Shown here in pieces: positions 1-11,616 of a stretch of 64,000 bases of DNA. The position numbers and the translations under genes were made by a program. The notes beneath the pieces were generated by a model, which worked only from the letters and a program-made list of their open reading frames with translations, did not search any database and was not told where the DNA came from. How positions within the stretch are numbered: position 1 is the stretch's first letter; the number at the start of each line of letters is the position of its first letter. This DNA is from Parascedosporium putredinis (Eukaryota > Ascomycota > Sordariomycetes > Microascales > Microascaceae). Where the stretch lies: the NCBI GenBank assembly GCA_949357655.1, contig CASHTG010000009.1, positions 62,001 through 126,000 on the forward strand. The letters run 5' to 3'.

Positions 1-1090
1 TCGAAGGTGCACCCTCTCTTCGAGAGCAACAAACTTGATAACATACGGAGTAGCGGTCGCCGACCAGAGCAGAAGTTGACGTAAAAGGGGAGGAAACAAA
101 AAAGAAAAAAGAACAACGAACTTGTAAGCTTTGATGGCCTTGGAGCAGCGCGCTAAAGGTGGAAGAAATTAGAGACAAGGGAGGAAAAGAATGGTGTTGG
201 AAAGAACAAGACGAAGAGGAGCGAAGGGGAAAAGTGCGGTGTTTATGTTGAACCTGAGTGACCGCGATGGTGGAGTCTCATTGTTTGGTGGAAAGGACGT
301 GGGCCATGGCACGGTACGCATGGGTCGCGGCGTGTTCCAGGTACGTACCGAAGACGCCAAATTCGGCAACTTACCCGGTGCGAAGTTGAGCGCGGTGCAT
401 TTGGTCCATGGCTGCCTCCCACAGCTTTGAATGCTCTTTGATTGATTGTCAATATACTTGACCCAGTATCTAGTGCTGAAAGAGGATTTCCCCTTTCTTC
501 TCCTTCTAACTGTGCTCATTGAGCTATATGCGTACGATTTTTCGCTCATAATTTTCTTCTCTCCTGTGGAAAACCCGTGCTGCAAGAGCAGGTTGTGTGG
601 ATGCCCCAGAGTCGGGGCCAGGTACTTTTTCGTGAAGAACGTGCCGAAGGAACGCGTAGTTCGACGTGCAGTCACACTATTCGCACCTGGTGCAACGAAA
701 CTCAACAAAGGCAACTGCTAGGCAACGGGCCTCCCTCCTATTGGCCACTGGTCCTGCGTGTCTCGACTCGTCGCGTCCCCAAATATGGGGACAATTCCAA
801 GGAACGCACAGTGAAAGAGGTGTGGCGTTAGTCTCATCCACCAGCCACATCTCCTTGAGCACAGAATTTTCCTCACGATGGAATCTCTCTCTCTTCCACC
901 TCCAGGCTTCGCATCCAGCCACCAGAGCAGATAATGACACCTCTTAGATCTTAGATGAGCGTGCGCCCTATCGTCTGAAACGGCGGCCCCTCTCCAACGG
1001 CGATTGTTAGCTGTGCACTCATTTCCTGTGTATCAGTCCACATCTCATCATTCCTAGAAATCCCAGCCTCGCCCGAAAACAGAGGAAAGT
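1..1090. other. left-edge intergenic region, no supported gene
   Basis: There are open frames on both strands, the longest being about 180 codons on the minus strand between 169 and 714. None has a recognisable domain, and the longest lacks an ATG at its 5' end. The stretch just before 1090 is presumably the promoter and leader of the uL2m gene. A gene cut by the left edge cannot be excluded. Confidence 0.4.
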
Positions 1091-2418
1091 ATGTTTCCCT
1101 CACAGTTGTTTTTGCATCTCTCCGCCCGCAATATGGCAATTCGAGTAGCCTCACGGTCCCTAGCACTAGGCGGCGCTTGTTTCTATTCTTCCACAGCTGG
1201 GAGCGGCACCACGATCACTTCAGCTTCCAAGACAGGCGTAAGCGGGACTATCGTGAGCAAATTCATGCCTGCTACGACCACAGAACAATCTTCGAAAGAC
1301 AACGTCCTCTTACGCACATATAAGCCTCGAACTCCTGGTCTCCGGCACTTAAAACGACCCATCAACGATCACCTTTGGAAGGGCAGACCGTTCCTTCCTC
1401 TTACTATCCCAAAGAAGGGCCACGGAAAAGGAGGCAGAAACGCAAGCGGAAGGATCACCGTTCGGCACAGGGGAGGCGGTGCAAAGCGACGACTTCGGTC
1501 GGTTGACTTCGAAAGATGGCGACCCGGGTCTCATATTGTGGACCGAATTGAGTACGACCCTGGCCGTAGTGCCCATATTGCCCTAATCACGGAGCAGGCG
1601 ACAGGTCGAAAGACGTACATAGTGGCCGCCGATGGTATGCGAGCTGGAGATATTGTCCAAAGTTATCGGTCGGGTATTCCTCAAGATCTCCTCGATAGCA
1701 TGGGCGGTGTCATTGACCCTGGTATTCTCGCCGCAAAAACAGCGTTTCGTGGGAACTGTCTTCCTGTTCACCTCATACCTGTAGGGACCGTGGTTTACAA
1801 CGTGGGATCTAGACTCAAGGGACCTGCCGTCTTTTGCCGAAGTGCCGGGACTCACGCCACGATTATCTCTAAGGAGGAAGAGACGAGGGAGGATGGCACA
1901 AAGGTTATGACGGGCCAGTACGTAACTGTCCAGCTTCAAAGCGGTGAGATTCGACGAGTCCATAAGGACGCTTGTGCAACAATTGGTGTTGCGAGCAATC
2001 CCAATCACCAGTACCGACAGCTTGGCAAGGCCGGACGCAGTCGTTGGCTTAATATCCGACCAACCGTTCGAGGTGTAGCCATGAACAGAGGTAAGTAGCC
2101 GGCCGGTCATAGGGGTTGCATGCAAACCGGGGGCCTCGTTAAATGCTAGACTAACCCGGTGATATCATCTAGTTGATCATCCACATGGCGGCGGTCGCGG
2201 CAAATCAAAGAGTAACCGACATCCCACTAGTCCATGGGGCACACCAGTAAGTTTCCTAGGGCACCCTATTCTATGGTGTGCATCTACTTAACACTCCGAT
2301 TCCATAGGCCAAGGGTGGGTATAAGACTCGCCGCAAGCACAATTTCAATAAATGGGTTGTCGTGCCTCGCGTTCGCAATGTAGAAAAGCGACGGGAGAAG
2401 AACGCGAAGAACTCATAA
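1091..2418 (+). CDS. RML2: mitochondrial large-subunit ribosomal protein uL2m
   Basis: Structural protein of the mitochondrial 54S ribosomal subunit, placed near the peptidyl-transferase centre. Three exons: 1091-2090, 2173-2246 and 2308-2418, with introns starting GTAAGT and ending AG. They join in phase to about 394 residues, or 380 if the ATG at 1133 is used. The first 40 residues are rich in Arg, Ser and Ala and lack acidic residues, as expected for a mitochondrial presequence. The mature part has the uL2 core: a GRNASGRIT-type stretch, the RHRGGGAKR motif, and near the C-terminus the family signature DHPHGGGRGK, which is split by intron 1. The last exon ends in a Lys/Arg-rich tail. No frame break was found here, unlike most genes in this window. 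The position before Val-Asp-His is Arg, where Ala or Pro would be more usual. Confidence 0.95.
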
Positions 2419-4008
2419 TTGGTGTTAAGTGTCTCGCCATGCTTAGGCGCCATTAATGGGGCTAGCCTTGATCGCTCGCCAATCCAAGCACAATACACCC
2501 GGCAGCTCAGGTTAGAGTTGTATGATAAATTGGGGTTGTATCATTACACCGTTGATTTTCTGTATACCATCAATATGACATAAATCTTGATAGAGGGAAC
2601 GCTGAATCAGAACTTCTCTCTGGGACTGATGTTGATAAAGTGAAATATATTGCTAAACCCATCTCTCTGGGCGGAAGAAGAACACTTCCTTCTTAAAATT
2701 CCTTTTTTCTTGTTCTTTGCTCTCTTTATCTTTCTCTTACATTTCCCGTCCTGTGCCACAAAAGGATAGGGTCCGGCATTTTATACTGAACTCGATATAA
2801 ACTATACAGTGCCGTTAGAGCTCTCAAGAAATTTTGTTTAGAGCACTAGGGGTCGAGGAATATGTCAGTCGCAGTGCTTCTGCAATGTTAAATGCTCAAA
2901 ATCTTCAGCCCATTCTGTCTTAGTTTAGCTGTAGCGAACGTCCTCCCGGTTGATTACTATAATCGATCGGGTATTTATGTCCACATGTATTTATAGACTA
3001 AACCTCCGACCCTACGAATCAATTTCAAGCGGTTTATTGATGTCAGTCTTTACAACGGAAGAACCGCCAGTTTGAATAGGCTCGAAAGAGCTGCCCGGAA
3101 ACAGAGGGTTTGAACTCCCTCGAGTTTCAGACGTTGCAGCACGGATAAGAGAGGTCTGGATGTATCAACCCGTAAAGAGGTGCAGGACTGACAACGGCTG
3201 ATCATCGTGAAACCGCTCTTGGGCTTGGCTCTCAGCTTATCGCCTACTGATTTCGCTTCACCCTGACGAAGCGGATTTGCATCAATAATCAGGCCTACTA
3301 CTTGTATTATCAGATCTGCCCCTGATATCCGCGCACACGCTTGTCAAATGGTTATTTGCCGCAACATGCCCAACTCGTTGTCCTTGTAATACTGTAATAG
3401 GTGGGTGGCAAGGCGAGAAGTACTCTTGGCGCTTATCAATGGGTTGCGTGGCGTATTGGGGCAGTGCCAAACTCGGCTGCTCCCACCCACTGCGGACGGC
3501 GCTAGTCGATCCTTCCGTCAGCCCTCGATATCGGCTCCCGAAAGGGTACCCGTCCAGTAGGAAGGAGGCCCAGAGTTTCTACCTCTGACACGACTCCGCC
3601 CATTTTTTGAGACTCGGCGCACTCTTTTGATATCCGTTGTGTCAACGGAGCGCCTTCCACTACAGAACGGGGAGAAACCAACGGTTCAAATTCATCAATC
3701 CCGGTTCCATTGATGGAGTTACAATGGATCAATTGTTAATACCCATTTGGAGTTTTAGGGGTCTGCCACACAGTTTGTGAGGAGGCCCATGCAACTGGAT
3801 CCTCTCGACGCATGGAAGCCAAAGACCGAATATTACTTCTCACGTTCCCATTGAATGCCTCCACGCAAACCCACCTCCCACCCTTTCTCCTCTACTCTTT
3901 CACAATCTCAAACCACCAAATCTTTCTACTCTAAATATCAAGTCCAATCAGAAGACTGCTGCGCAATCACTCTTCTCTTGTCCGCCAGCACTTTATCTCC
4001 AACTGGGC
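2419..4008. other. intergenic region with an AT-rich segment
   Basis: This lies between the uL2m stop and the lipid phosphatase start. The part from about 2520 to 3060 is visibly AT-richer than the flanks and has no reading frame of note. The rest contains only short frames without recognisable domains. The C/T-rich stretch from about 3855 to 3960 is likely to be the leader of the phosphatase gene. Confidence 0.4.
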
Positions 4009-5432
4009 ATGAGGCTTGCGGCTTCGAATTCGACGCCTCATCTCACGGGCAGCTTGGCAAGAGATTCTTCGCAAGAGCCCTTGACGCGCACGGCGCTCTC
4101 CTCAAACATGGGGAAGCAATCAAGATGGACCACGAAAAAAGGCACCTTTCTCGTCGCTTCCTCCTACGTTCTCGACTGGTTTGTTCTCATCGCCTTGGCC
4201 ATCGCCGGTTACATTATGGGTCATGTGTCGCCAAACATGCGTCCATTTTACCTGGCAGACCCCAATATCTCGTGAGAAACCTGATGGCGCACATACACTC
4301 GAACGTTACAGATTAGTGCTAATTCGTGAATGGCGGTACCCTAGATTCCCCTTTGAGACAAATGAAACCGTCCCTACCATGACCTTGGTAATTCTCAACA
4401 GTACAATTCCTATAGGCGTTATCCTCGTCGTGTGCCTCGTCTTCGTTCCTGGGTCCACAGTCCCCAAGGGCACCCCTAAGTCCCTTATTTGGCGACGGAA
4501 ACTTTGGGAGCTTCATATCGGCTGGTTGGGCCTTGGTCTGGCTGTTTGCTCGGCCTGGTTTTTCACGAACGGGATGAAGAATCTTTCGGCAAACCACGGC
4601 CGGATTTGCTCTCGAGATGTCAACCTGACCTAGACAATATCCAGAGCCATATCGTCGGTGGCGGGCTCCTTGCTGGCCACCAGAATGCCCTTGTTGCAGC
4701 TTCTATCTGTACGAGCAAAGACAAGGATCTTTTGGACGACGGGTTTCGCAGCTTTCCCAGTGGCCACTCATCATCAGCAGCAGCGGGCCTTATCTACCTG
4801 ACACTTTTCTTAGCAAGCAAGTTTGCGGTCACTATACCTTTCCTTCCGGCAACGTCCGGACTTGCAAATGAGTCATCCCTTTCCGCCTTTCCATCTCGAC
4901 TTCCCGGCAGTCATAATTCACCAAGTGTTGCCGAATACAGTGTGGTAGATGCGACAAAAGACGGTGGAAGCCACTCTTTCGGCCCAGCACAACTACAAAG
5001 GACCGTTATGGCTGTGCGCAGGCAAGCGGCGGCGCCCCTATCTACCTACTAGTCCTTGCCTTGCTACCCTTCTTCGGCTCAATATTCATTGCTTCGTCAA
5101 GATGGTTTGACTTTCGCCACCATGGATTTGATATCATGTTCGGCTACTTAATAGGCACGCTCGTTAGTATTTTCAGTTTTCGCTATTACCATCTACCCAT
5201 TAGCAGCGGCGCTGGCTGGGCCTGGGCGCCTAGAAGCCCAGAAAGAGCATTTTGGGCTGGTGTTGGGTGTTATAGCTACGCTACGCACAACCAGTTGAAT
5301 CCAAGATCTATCGACGAAGAAGAGGGCATTGAAATGCAAGGCGCAAGGCAGCGAAGGCCTGATCGTAGGGCGACTGAGGAAGATCATGGCCCGACTACTT
5401 CTCCGTTACAAATAGCGCCTGATGCCCGCTGA
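4009..5432 (+). CDS. PAP2-type lipid phosphate phosphatase (DPP1/LPP-like), two frame breaks
   Basis: Integral membrane phosphatase expected to dephosphorylate diacylglycerol pyrophosphate, phosphatidate or lysophosphatidate. Exons 4009-4271 and 4345-5432 give about 450 residues with the breaks bridged. About six hydrophobic membrane segments are visible. All three PAP2 catalytic motifs are present: K-x6-RP (KNLFGKPRP, near residue 166), PSGHS (near 225), and SR-x5-H-x3-D (SRWFDFRHHGFD, near 338). The frame breaks fall at 4584-4586 (three T, four expected) and 5035-5038 (four C, five expected). The protein reads smoothly through both with one base added at each, so assembly error is more likely than a pseudogene. 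The start is the first ATG in frame with the first membrane segment; a Met at residue 34 is an alternative. The acidic C-terminal tail is cytosolic by family precedent. Confidence 0.9.
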
Positions 5433-5920
5433 AGTACTGAGACCTTTGTGGACAAGACGGACCGTAATCATTGTAGTTCATTTGGTTTATTTCTCTTATA
5501 TTCTTTGCTTGTTGGGTTCTATATATGAGATCACTCCGCTAGGGGAACCTACTCGGTTGGAAAGAACACGGGTTCTAGTTGGCGTATTGGAAGGTTCGAG
5601 ATTCGAAGTCGACATGCAGTTTAGCACTGCATCGGGCTCATATTATCATGGCTTATTCATAGCAGGTCTGGAACTACATTGAAAATAGCAATATTTCGAA
5701 ACATCCTAGTTTTTGACAAAGGACATTCCATGGACAGATTTAGTCTAACCCCGCCCTCTCAACAGACGATGGCTTTGTGTATTCTTGACAACAGCGATGG
5801 GTTCGGATTCTGTGTTTATGCAACACATTGCTTCTACTCAGGCAGTCGCATAAGCCACACCAAGGCGAAGACACCAAGCACTCCCGGGGCCGTAAGGTAC
5901 ACGAACAAGAATAGCTGGAT
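5433..5920. other. convergent intergenic region
   Basis: A gap of 488 bp between two gene ends that face each other, expected to hold both 3' UTRs. The open frames at 5422-5682 (+) and 5679-5972 (+) have no recognisable features. If the CK2-beta C-terminus reads in a different frame from the one chosen, part of its tail could extend into this interval. Confidence 0.4.
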
Positions 5921-7034
5921 TTACTTGTTGCGCATTTCCGGGGTCGGTATCGAGCTTGTGAAAGGTACATGACGTGGAAAGCAGATGGAGGTTGATGGGG
6001 TTGTGGAAGTCAAATGTTCAGATATTGAGTGACGCCGCATCCAACTGGTTCGGTGCCAAGGGAGCGCGGTTTCCCGCCCCTTCGAATGCCGCATCATCGT
6101 CTCCTCTACCCCATCTTCGTCGAAATCATCCCGAAACCCACTGTCAACGTCGAGCTTTCTCAGGCGGCGGCGCATATGCTCGCGTTGCTGATCCTGCCAA
6201 CGAATGAGAGCTGCGGGGGCGTGAACTTTGAAACCATAGACACGGGGATATACCGGTCAGCACTTTTCGTAGGGACTAGGGTTGGGTAAACTTGGAAAAG
6301 GATGTTGTGGAAGGATGTTCCGAAGTAGGCGCCATCAATACTCGCGTGTCGTGAGGATTTGGGATTGTAGATGTCTTCACATTTCGCACAATAGAGTTTG
6401 ACAGGTTTCAAGTTCGGAACATCTGAGAGGCCCATGGGTAGGAGAGGGTGTGAGTTGCACATAACCCGAGGGCATTTTCCGAATTCAGCCTTCTTATATT
6501 TGTCCAACTAAACAACATGAGGAGTGTCAGTTAAAGCAAGCGAGGGCACGGCATACGAGACGGAGGCCTTTTGTGCGAAATGCTCTTGGATGGGAGGGTG
6601 AGTCGAGACTTGTCAGATCCAGACACAACAGCAAGGGAAACGTGACTGACCATTCGTGCTAGGCCACGGGTTGTGACGATGTATCTAGCATGAACTAGGC
6701 CATAAAGATGACGGGCAGACTTTTCGATTGCGTCTCGCATAGCATCTTCGCAGTCGAGATCAAACGAGTCTGTCACTAGTTCCAGAGCGTACTGGTAATA
6801 CTGCACTTCTGTGTTTAACCCAGTCAAATTGAACCGATCCATGATGTACTCCTCATCGATTTCGCAAAAATATTCATTACCTCGGGAGGAGAGGAACTGG
6901 CGAGAGAGAGGACTGATAAGTACAACGTTTAGGAAAGGTTACTAGATAATCGGGCAATGGTATATCATAATTCTTACCCAGTCACGCCAATAGCTAGTGT
7001 ACTCGCTGTCTGTCTCGCTGACGAAGTCTTCCAT
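5921..7034 (-). CDS. CKB: casein kinase 2 regulatory (beta) subunit, one frame break
   Basis: Regulatory subunit of the CK2 holoenzyme; it dimerises through a zinc finger and docks the catalytic alpha subunits. Exons on the minus strand: 7034-6978, 6896-6651, 6507-5921. Introns start GTAAGA and GTCAGT. About 296 residues. The start MEDFVSETDSEY and the RFNLTGL segment match the family N-terminus. The zinc-finger cysteines are C113, C118, C141 and C144, with family spacing, followed by PKSSRH and DGAYFG. A break at 6244-6247 (a run of four on this strand's C) interrupts IPRVYGFK; one added base restores frame. The last ~60 residues are uncertain: in a second frame after about 6075 the tail would end earlier with a different sequence, which would imply another missing base. 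Yeast has two paralogues (CKB1, CKB2); I cannot say which this corresponds to. Confidence 0.94.
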
Positions 7035-7553
7035 TGAAAAGTCGATAGTCGGGGTTAGGGAGCTGGCACTGGTGGGGTAAGGCGGGGGTGAACGATTCAC
7101 AAGCGTGGGAGACTGGATACTGGTGATAAATAGGTATCGCCTAAAGGTTAGAGGCTCAAGGCTGTCGGAAGATTTGGTATCAATGCGGATTAAGGAAGAA
7201 GGTGATAATATTCGAACTTTTGAAGAAGAATGTGTTTGCTGTTTCGAGGTATCATGTTTGCGAATCTAATGGGGATCTCAGGCTGAGCTTGTTGGTGGAG
7301 ATTTCCTTCACTGGATGAGGAGGATGTTGGTGGGCCACAGTTGTTATCAGCTGACAGGATTAAGGACGTCTGACTCCATTGAACGTGTGAGTTTCCCAGC
7401 AACCTTCAATCTTATTATTATTGTATAACGAGGTATACTGCTACTTGTGTATCATTCGTCTAGTCGTCTGTTAATACTACCTACAAAGAAGATTCTATGG
7501 GAGATGTCTCCCCTTTGAGTCTGGAAGGCTGAAAATGGTCGCTTGATCAACAT
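7035..7553. other. intergenic region, CK2-beta promoter
   Basis: This lies between the RIC1 stop and the CK2-beta start, both on the minus strand, so it should hold the RIC1 3' UTR and the CK2-beta promoter and leader. One open frame at 7190-7402 (-) has no recognisable content. Confidence 0.4.
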
Positions 7554-10500
7554 TTAAAGTGACTCAAAGCTATCACGCCCTCCATGGTTCACAAGCTGGC
7601 CGTGTAACAACCCGACTGCTTCATGTAAGGTGGAACCGGACTCGTCCAACGCAGCTAGGAATCTGGCCAATTCTTTACAAAGTTCCCAATCTTGTTCCTT
7701 GATTGCCCGAGAAAAGAGGCGGACGGACTGTTCTGAAACCAGTTCAGATTCCTCTAGAGTATGAAGGATAAGCAGATACCCCCTGCTGTCTTTAAAGTCC
7801 CTCTTTGAAGTGACTCCTCAAATAGTTCTTGGACTGGGGGAGGTATTCAAATAGTGTCTTCCACTGTCTCGCCTCCGTTTTTCTTGTGCATTGTAGCACG
7901 ATATCGAGATATTCCTTGAATGAGGAAAGTAGTGAGAGAACACGCGGTAATATGGCATCTTCGGGGGCCGGAGACGCGTCAGCCTCCTCATCCAAGACGT
8001 TATGAAGAAGGACTTCGAGGGCATGAGAGAAGTACTCCAGGTGTTGATACTGTTGAGCAATATGAATGGCCTCTGACTTCAGTCCCCGCATTAGACAATG
8101 TCGGAGAATATCTGACAAGAACAAATGAGTCTAAATGTGAATCAATCAGCACACCTTGGAATATGACACTGAGGCGTAGGGGAAAGCTTCGGAGTAGACG
8201 ATGCACTTACCCGTATATTGAAACGGAAGAAAGAGAAACTGACATCGCGCCGCTGAATCAACTCTGACTCTACGCCCAGAATTATGGCTTTATCAAGAAG
8301 AATCGACAAGGGATAGAAGTCAGTTGGTATGTAAACTATCCCCGGCAACGCTTGCGAGTGTTCCATGGAGATGGAGTCCAACACAGCGTGGATATCGCCC
8401 CATACTTTTAGACCGTTACCATCAAATACCCAGAGGGAGTTGTGGAGACGAATGGGCGCACTTGCGGTTAGCTGTAAATGATTGTCACTTAATGGCTGTA
8501 ACATCTTCGCCGAGAAAGGCTCATCACGCATATTTGCGTGGAATTCAACATTATGTGATATCACCCTCATGTCGTATTTTAAGTTTCCTTCTTCCGACAT
8601 AGATGGTCGGAGCATGACCAATTTCCCATCAACGAGAAACAAGACGGAAGCAACGGTAACGTCCTGAGAAGGGTCACCTTCCGCAAGCTGGTGCTCCGGT
8701 AACACCCAAGTCAGTCCTCGTACCCTTGCCGGAGACCGCACAATTCCATGGAAGGCGATCTGGCCAACTTGAACCAGGCGCACAGATCCCGCAATAGGCG
8801 TGAGTATAAAGTGGTGGAGGATGTTGTCTTGAGTGTAAACAAGAATAGAATCCTCTTCACAGGAAGTTACTAGGACGATTGGCGCTGGGATACGTTCTAT
8901 GTGAAGGGCGTGTGTGCTATCCAACAGTGCCTCCCTTGAGAAGAGACGAAGTTCGTGAGACTTGCTGGACTCCACAGCAGCAACAAGGATGTGCTGATGC
9001 CAGCACATCCCCCTTCACCTGAAATTCGTTCTCCTGAACATAGTCGGTAAAGGTTTTCCAACGCCCGCTGTTGACGCTGTAGTGAGCCAAGCCCCTCCGA
9101 CCTGCAACGGCAATATACCTGCCGTCAGCAGAGATTACCGTGCACTTGATCGGCCACTGATTCAAAAGATAGAGTGAAGGTATTTTCACGGTGTGCCAGA
9201 GAAATGGCTCCGTTGATATGGTTGTTAGGTCTGGGAGATCGTACCCTCGGTATATGGAGACGCTGGTTGAGGTTTGAAGGACTGTTCTAAAGATGTTGGA
9301 TGCCACGTAACAGCTTGATACAGCGCTCCGCGCCATCTCAAGGACCCAGATGGTATCGCTCGTTTTGCTGGTCATCAAAAGCTCCGTCGACCCGCCTATC
9401 CATCTTGCGCTGTTCACACCGGTAAGCCATCCATCTTCTGGGCTAGCAAGAGTAGAATTACCGAGACTGAAACTGTGGCTCCCTGTTTTCCCATAGACGC
9501 TCCAAGTCGCCCACCCTTTCTCAAATCCGGCGAAAAGGCAATAGCCGTCTGGCGAGTAAGAGAGTGTCGTTAATTTCCCAGTTAGAGAGCTCGAAATAGG
9601 CACGCTGTGTATGTGAGAAGCTGGTATATTCCCGGAGTAGTCCTTCGCAGTGAACACCCTGACTACGCCATCCTCGCAGCCTACTGCTATGAGGGAGAAC
9701 CGTGCATTGATGATTGCTCGGAGAGCGCCCCTACTAGGATTTTCCGGCTCATAGAAACAATGACCCTTGAATAGCCGTTTTGCTTCAGGCTCGTCCGAAT
9801 TGCTCGTGGCCCGGTTAGAATAACGCTGAACCGCATAGGCCCGGCCATCTGCCGTCACCCACGCCATGAGGCCCATAGGTCGGTCATAGGTCATCTTCAC
9901 TATGCTCGTCTTCTTGTCTAACCAGTGCATGCGACTCAGGATCTCAGTTCGGGTCTGCTTCCCTGTGGTATCGGGAGACCACCGGATACACTGGACTGCT
10001 GCAGGCTTGGAAGTGGCTACGACGAGTTCATCATCCAATGCAAGGGCGCCCTGAATCCCAGCATCGACCTTAATTACCATTCTGAAGCGGACGCTTGTAT
10101 CACCAACACACACCCCTTCCCCTGCGCCCCAAAGGATCTGGTCCGAGGCTTGGGCCCCAAAGGATCCTGCATGGCTTTGGCGGCGTCTTTGTATGTTATG
10201 ATAATCTGGGAAGTGCGGCCGATAGACTCGAGCATCCGGGTCGGTGGCTACCGAATAGGTGATGAGGTAGCCTAAGGTGGTGTGGATGACGATGATGGCG
10301 TTGTCAGGGCGAAGCAATAATCCGATGTTCTCCCCGTAGGTGGTGAGTGAGGCCTCCGAGCGAAGTACTGTAGCAAGGACCACTGTTGGCTGTAGAAGGA
10401 AGAGTGTAAGCTTGTGTGCTTGAGAGATCATAGATAGAGGTACTGGACCTTCGTCTGCCAGATTGTCATAGTAGTGGCAGTAATTACAGCGAAAATGTGG

Positions 10501-10814
10501 CCACTGCGCGAGATGCGAAGTGCTCTTATAGGCTCCTTTGTGGAGACAGCGTCAGGAGTAGCCGGGGTTTCACGATGTAGACGCTCTGTGGTTGATCTCA
10601 CATCTTCATATTGGATAGGGTGGACAGCGGGGGTGAGGGGAGTGATAGGTGTTTGTGGAAGGGCATTCTCAACAAAGCCGAGTTGCGACTCAGGTAGTTC
10701 TAGCGTTGTCGTATTGTCGGTATTTGAGGGTAGGTCAGGACTGATATCGATAGAAACCGCGGCGACATTGTTGGTTATAGCGAAAGCTTTTGGCGTTCCT
10801 ATCGGCCAGTACAT
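7554..10814 (-). CDS. RIC1: RIC1, subunit of the Ric1-Rgp1 GEF for Ypt6/Rab6, three frame breaks
   Basis: With Rgp1 it forms the nucleotide exchange factor for the Golgi GTPase Ypt6/Rab6, needed for retrograde traffic to the Golgi. Exons on the minus strand: 10814-10449, 10389-8211, 8130-7554. About 1041 residues with breaks bridged, the normal size for fungal Ric1. The start MYWPIGTPK is characteristic. The N-terminal half is a WD40-like beta-propeller, with segments such as SRSGHIFAVI and LSYSPDGYCLFAGFEKG. The C-terminal part from about residue 849 (HLFLSDILRHC, then HALEVLLHNVLDEE) is the helical RIC1 domain. Breaks: 9009-9013 (needs two more bases, or one fewer), 7836-7840 and 7779-7783 (one base each). 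After the last break the frame continues through LLILHTLEESE to a TAA at 7556-7554. Divergent from TEX1. Confidence 0.93.
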
Positions 10815-11616
10815 CGTAGCGGTACCCAGATTCTAGGGCGGCGGCTGTTCGGGCAGCCTAGCAGGTGCAAGACGGACGTGTAGGATACCGCACGGCTGTC
10901 AGGCGCTTACCAGCATAAATGTTGGGCATTTGTCGGCATTGCACTGTTGAAGAAGGTAATGGTACTAGTCGGTGTCATCCAGAGCAAGCAGAAGGGAGGT
11001 ACGGCTAGGTCGCGGATCTAGCAATCTTTGGTTCCTGGATGGATGAAGTTAATTAAAGTGCTTACACCTTCAGGGGCACCTGCACGAAGGCTCTTTTTGC
11101 ATTATTCAATTGAGGCGGGTGTTGAATGAAATGTTCGAATATTGGATACCATGGGTTGTTGATTGAGCGTAGTTTCCGCGGTGCATATTGCGTGTCGTCC
11201 CAAGGCTGACAAAGCAATATTGAAGGGACTCGGGGGTTGAGTGAGAGCTGGAATCGTACATGTTAATCTTTCTTTCAACCCTTGAAGAGCAGAACAACCT
11301 TAATTTTTCCAATTCTCAAAGCGAGGTCGTAGGCAAGAGCATTCCTCCCCCAGTCATATCGACCGTGGCTTTTAAAAATAAATAAAGGAAAACCCTGGTA
11401 TCTCCGGAATTGGGACCAATGCTTTTGCCATCCTCAAGCTCACCCGCGCCACTAGTTCAGTAGTCATAACCTTGTCCATCTTCTAGCCCCTACCCCATTT
11501 CCATCTTTTGGTTCCAGAACACAACGTCTTGAGTCAACCCACAACTTTAGGAGGCTTCCTCTCTCCCTTTCTTTCCGCCTTTTCCTCTCGCGATAGCGAC
11601 GGGAAAGATACTAGCG
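10815..11616. promoter_or_regulatory. divergent promoter region between RIC1 and TEX1
   Basis: An 802 bp interval between two start codons pointing away from each other. It must hold both promoters and both 5' leaders. The part nearest TEX1 (about 11500-11600) is CT-rich, as is usual upstream of fungal start codons. No clear TATA box was found. Confidence 0.5.

Noticed and set aside
169..714. 181-codon minus-strand open frame near the left edge
   Set aside because: No ATG at its start, no recognisable domain, and equally open frames on the other strand.
3095..3125. T-arm-like hairpin (GAGGG..CCCTC) on the minus strand
   Set aside because: The rest of the tRNA fold is missing.
3675..3700. 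tRNA-like B box (GGTTCAAATTC)
   Set aside because: No matching A box or cloverleaf stems upstream.
4009..5432. calling the lipid phosphatase a pseudogene
   Set aside because: All three catalytic motifs are intact and the same kind of break occurs in normally essential genes nearby, which fits assembly error better.
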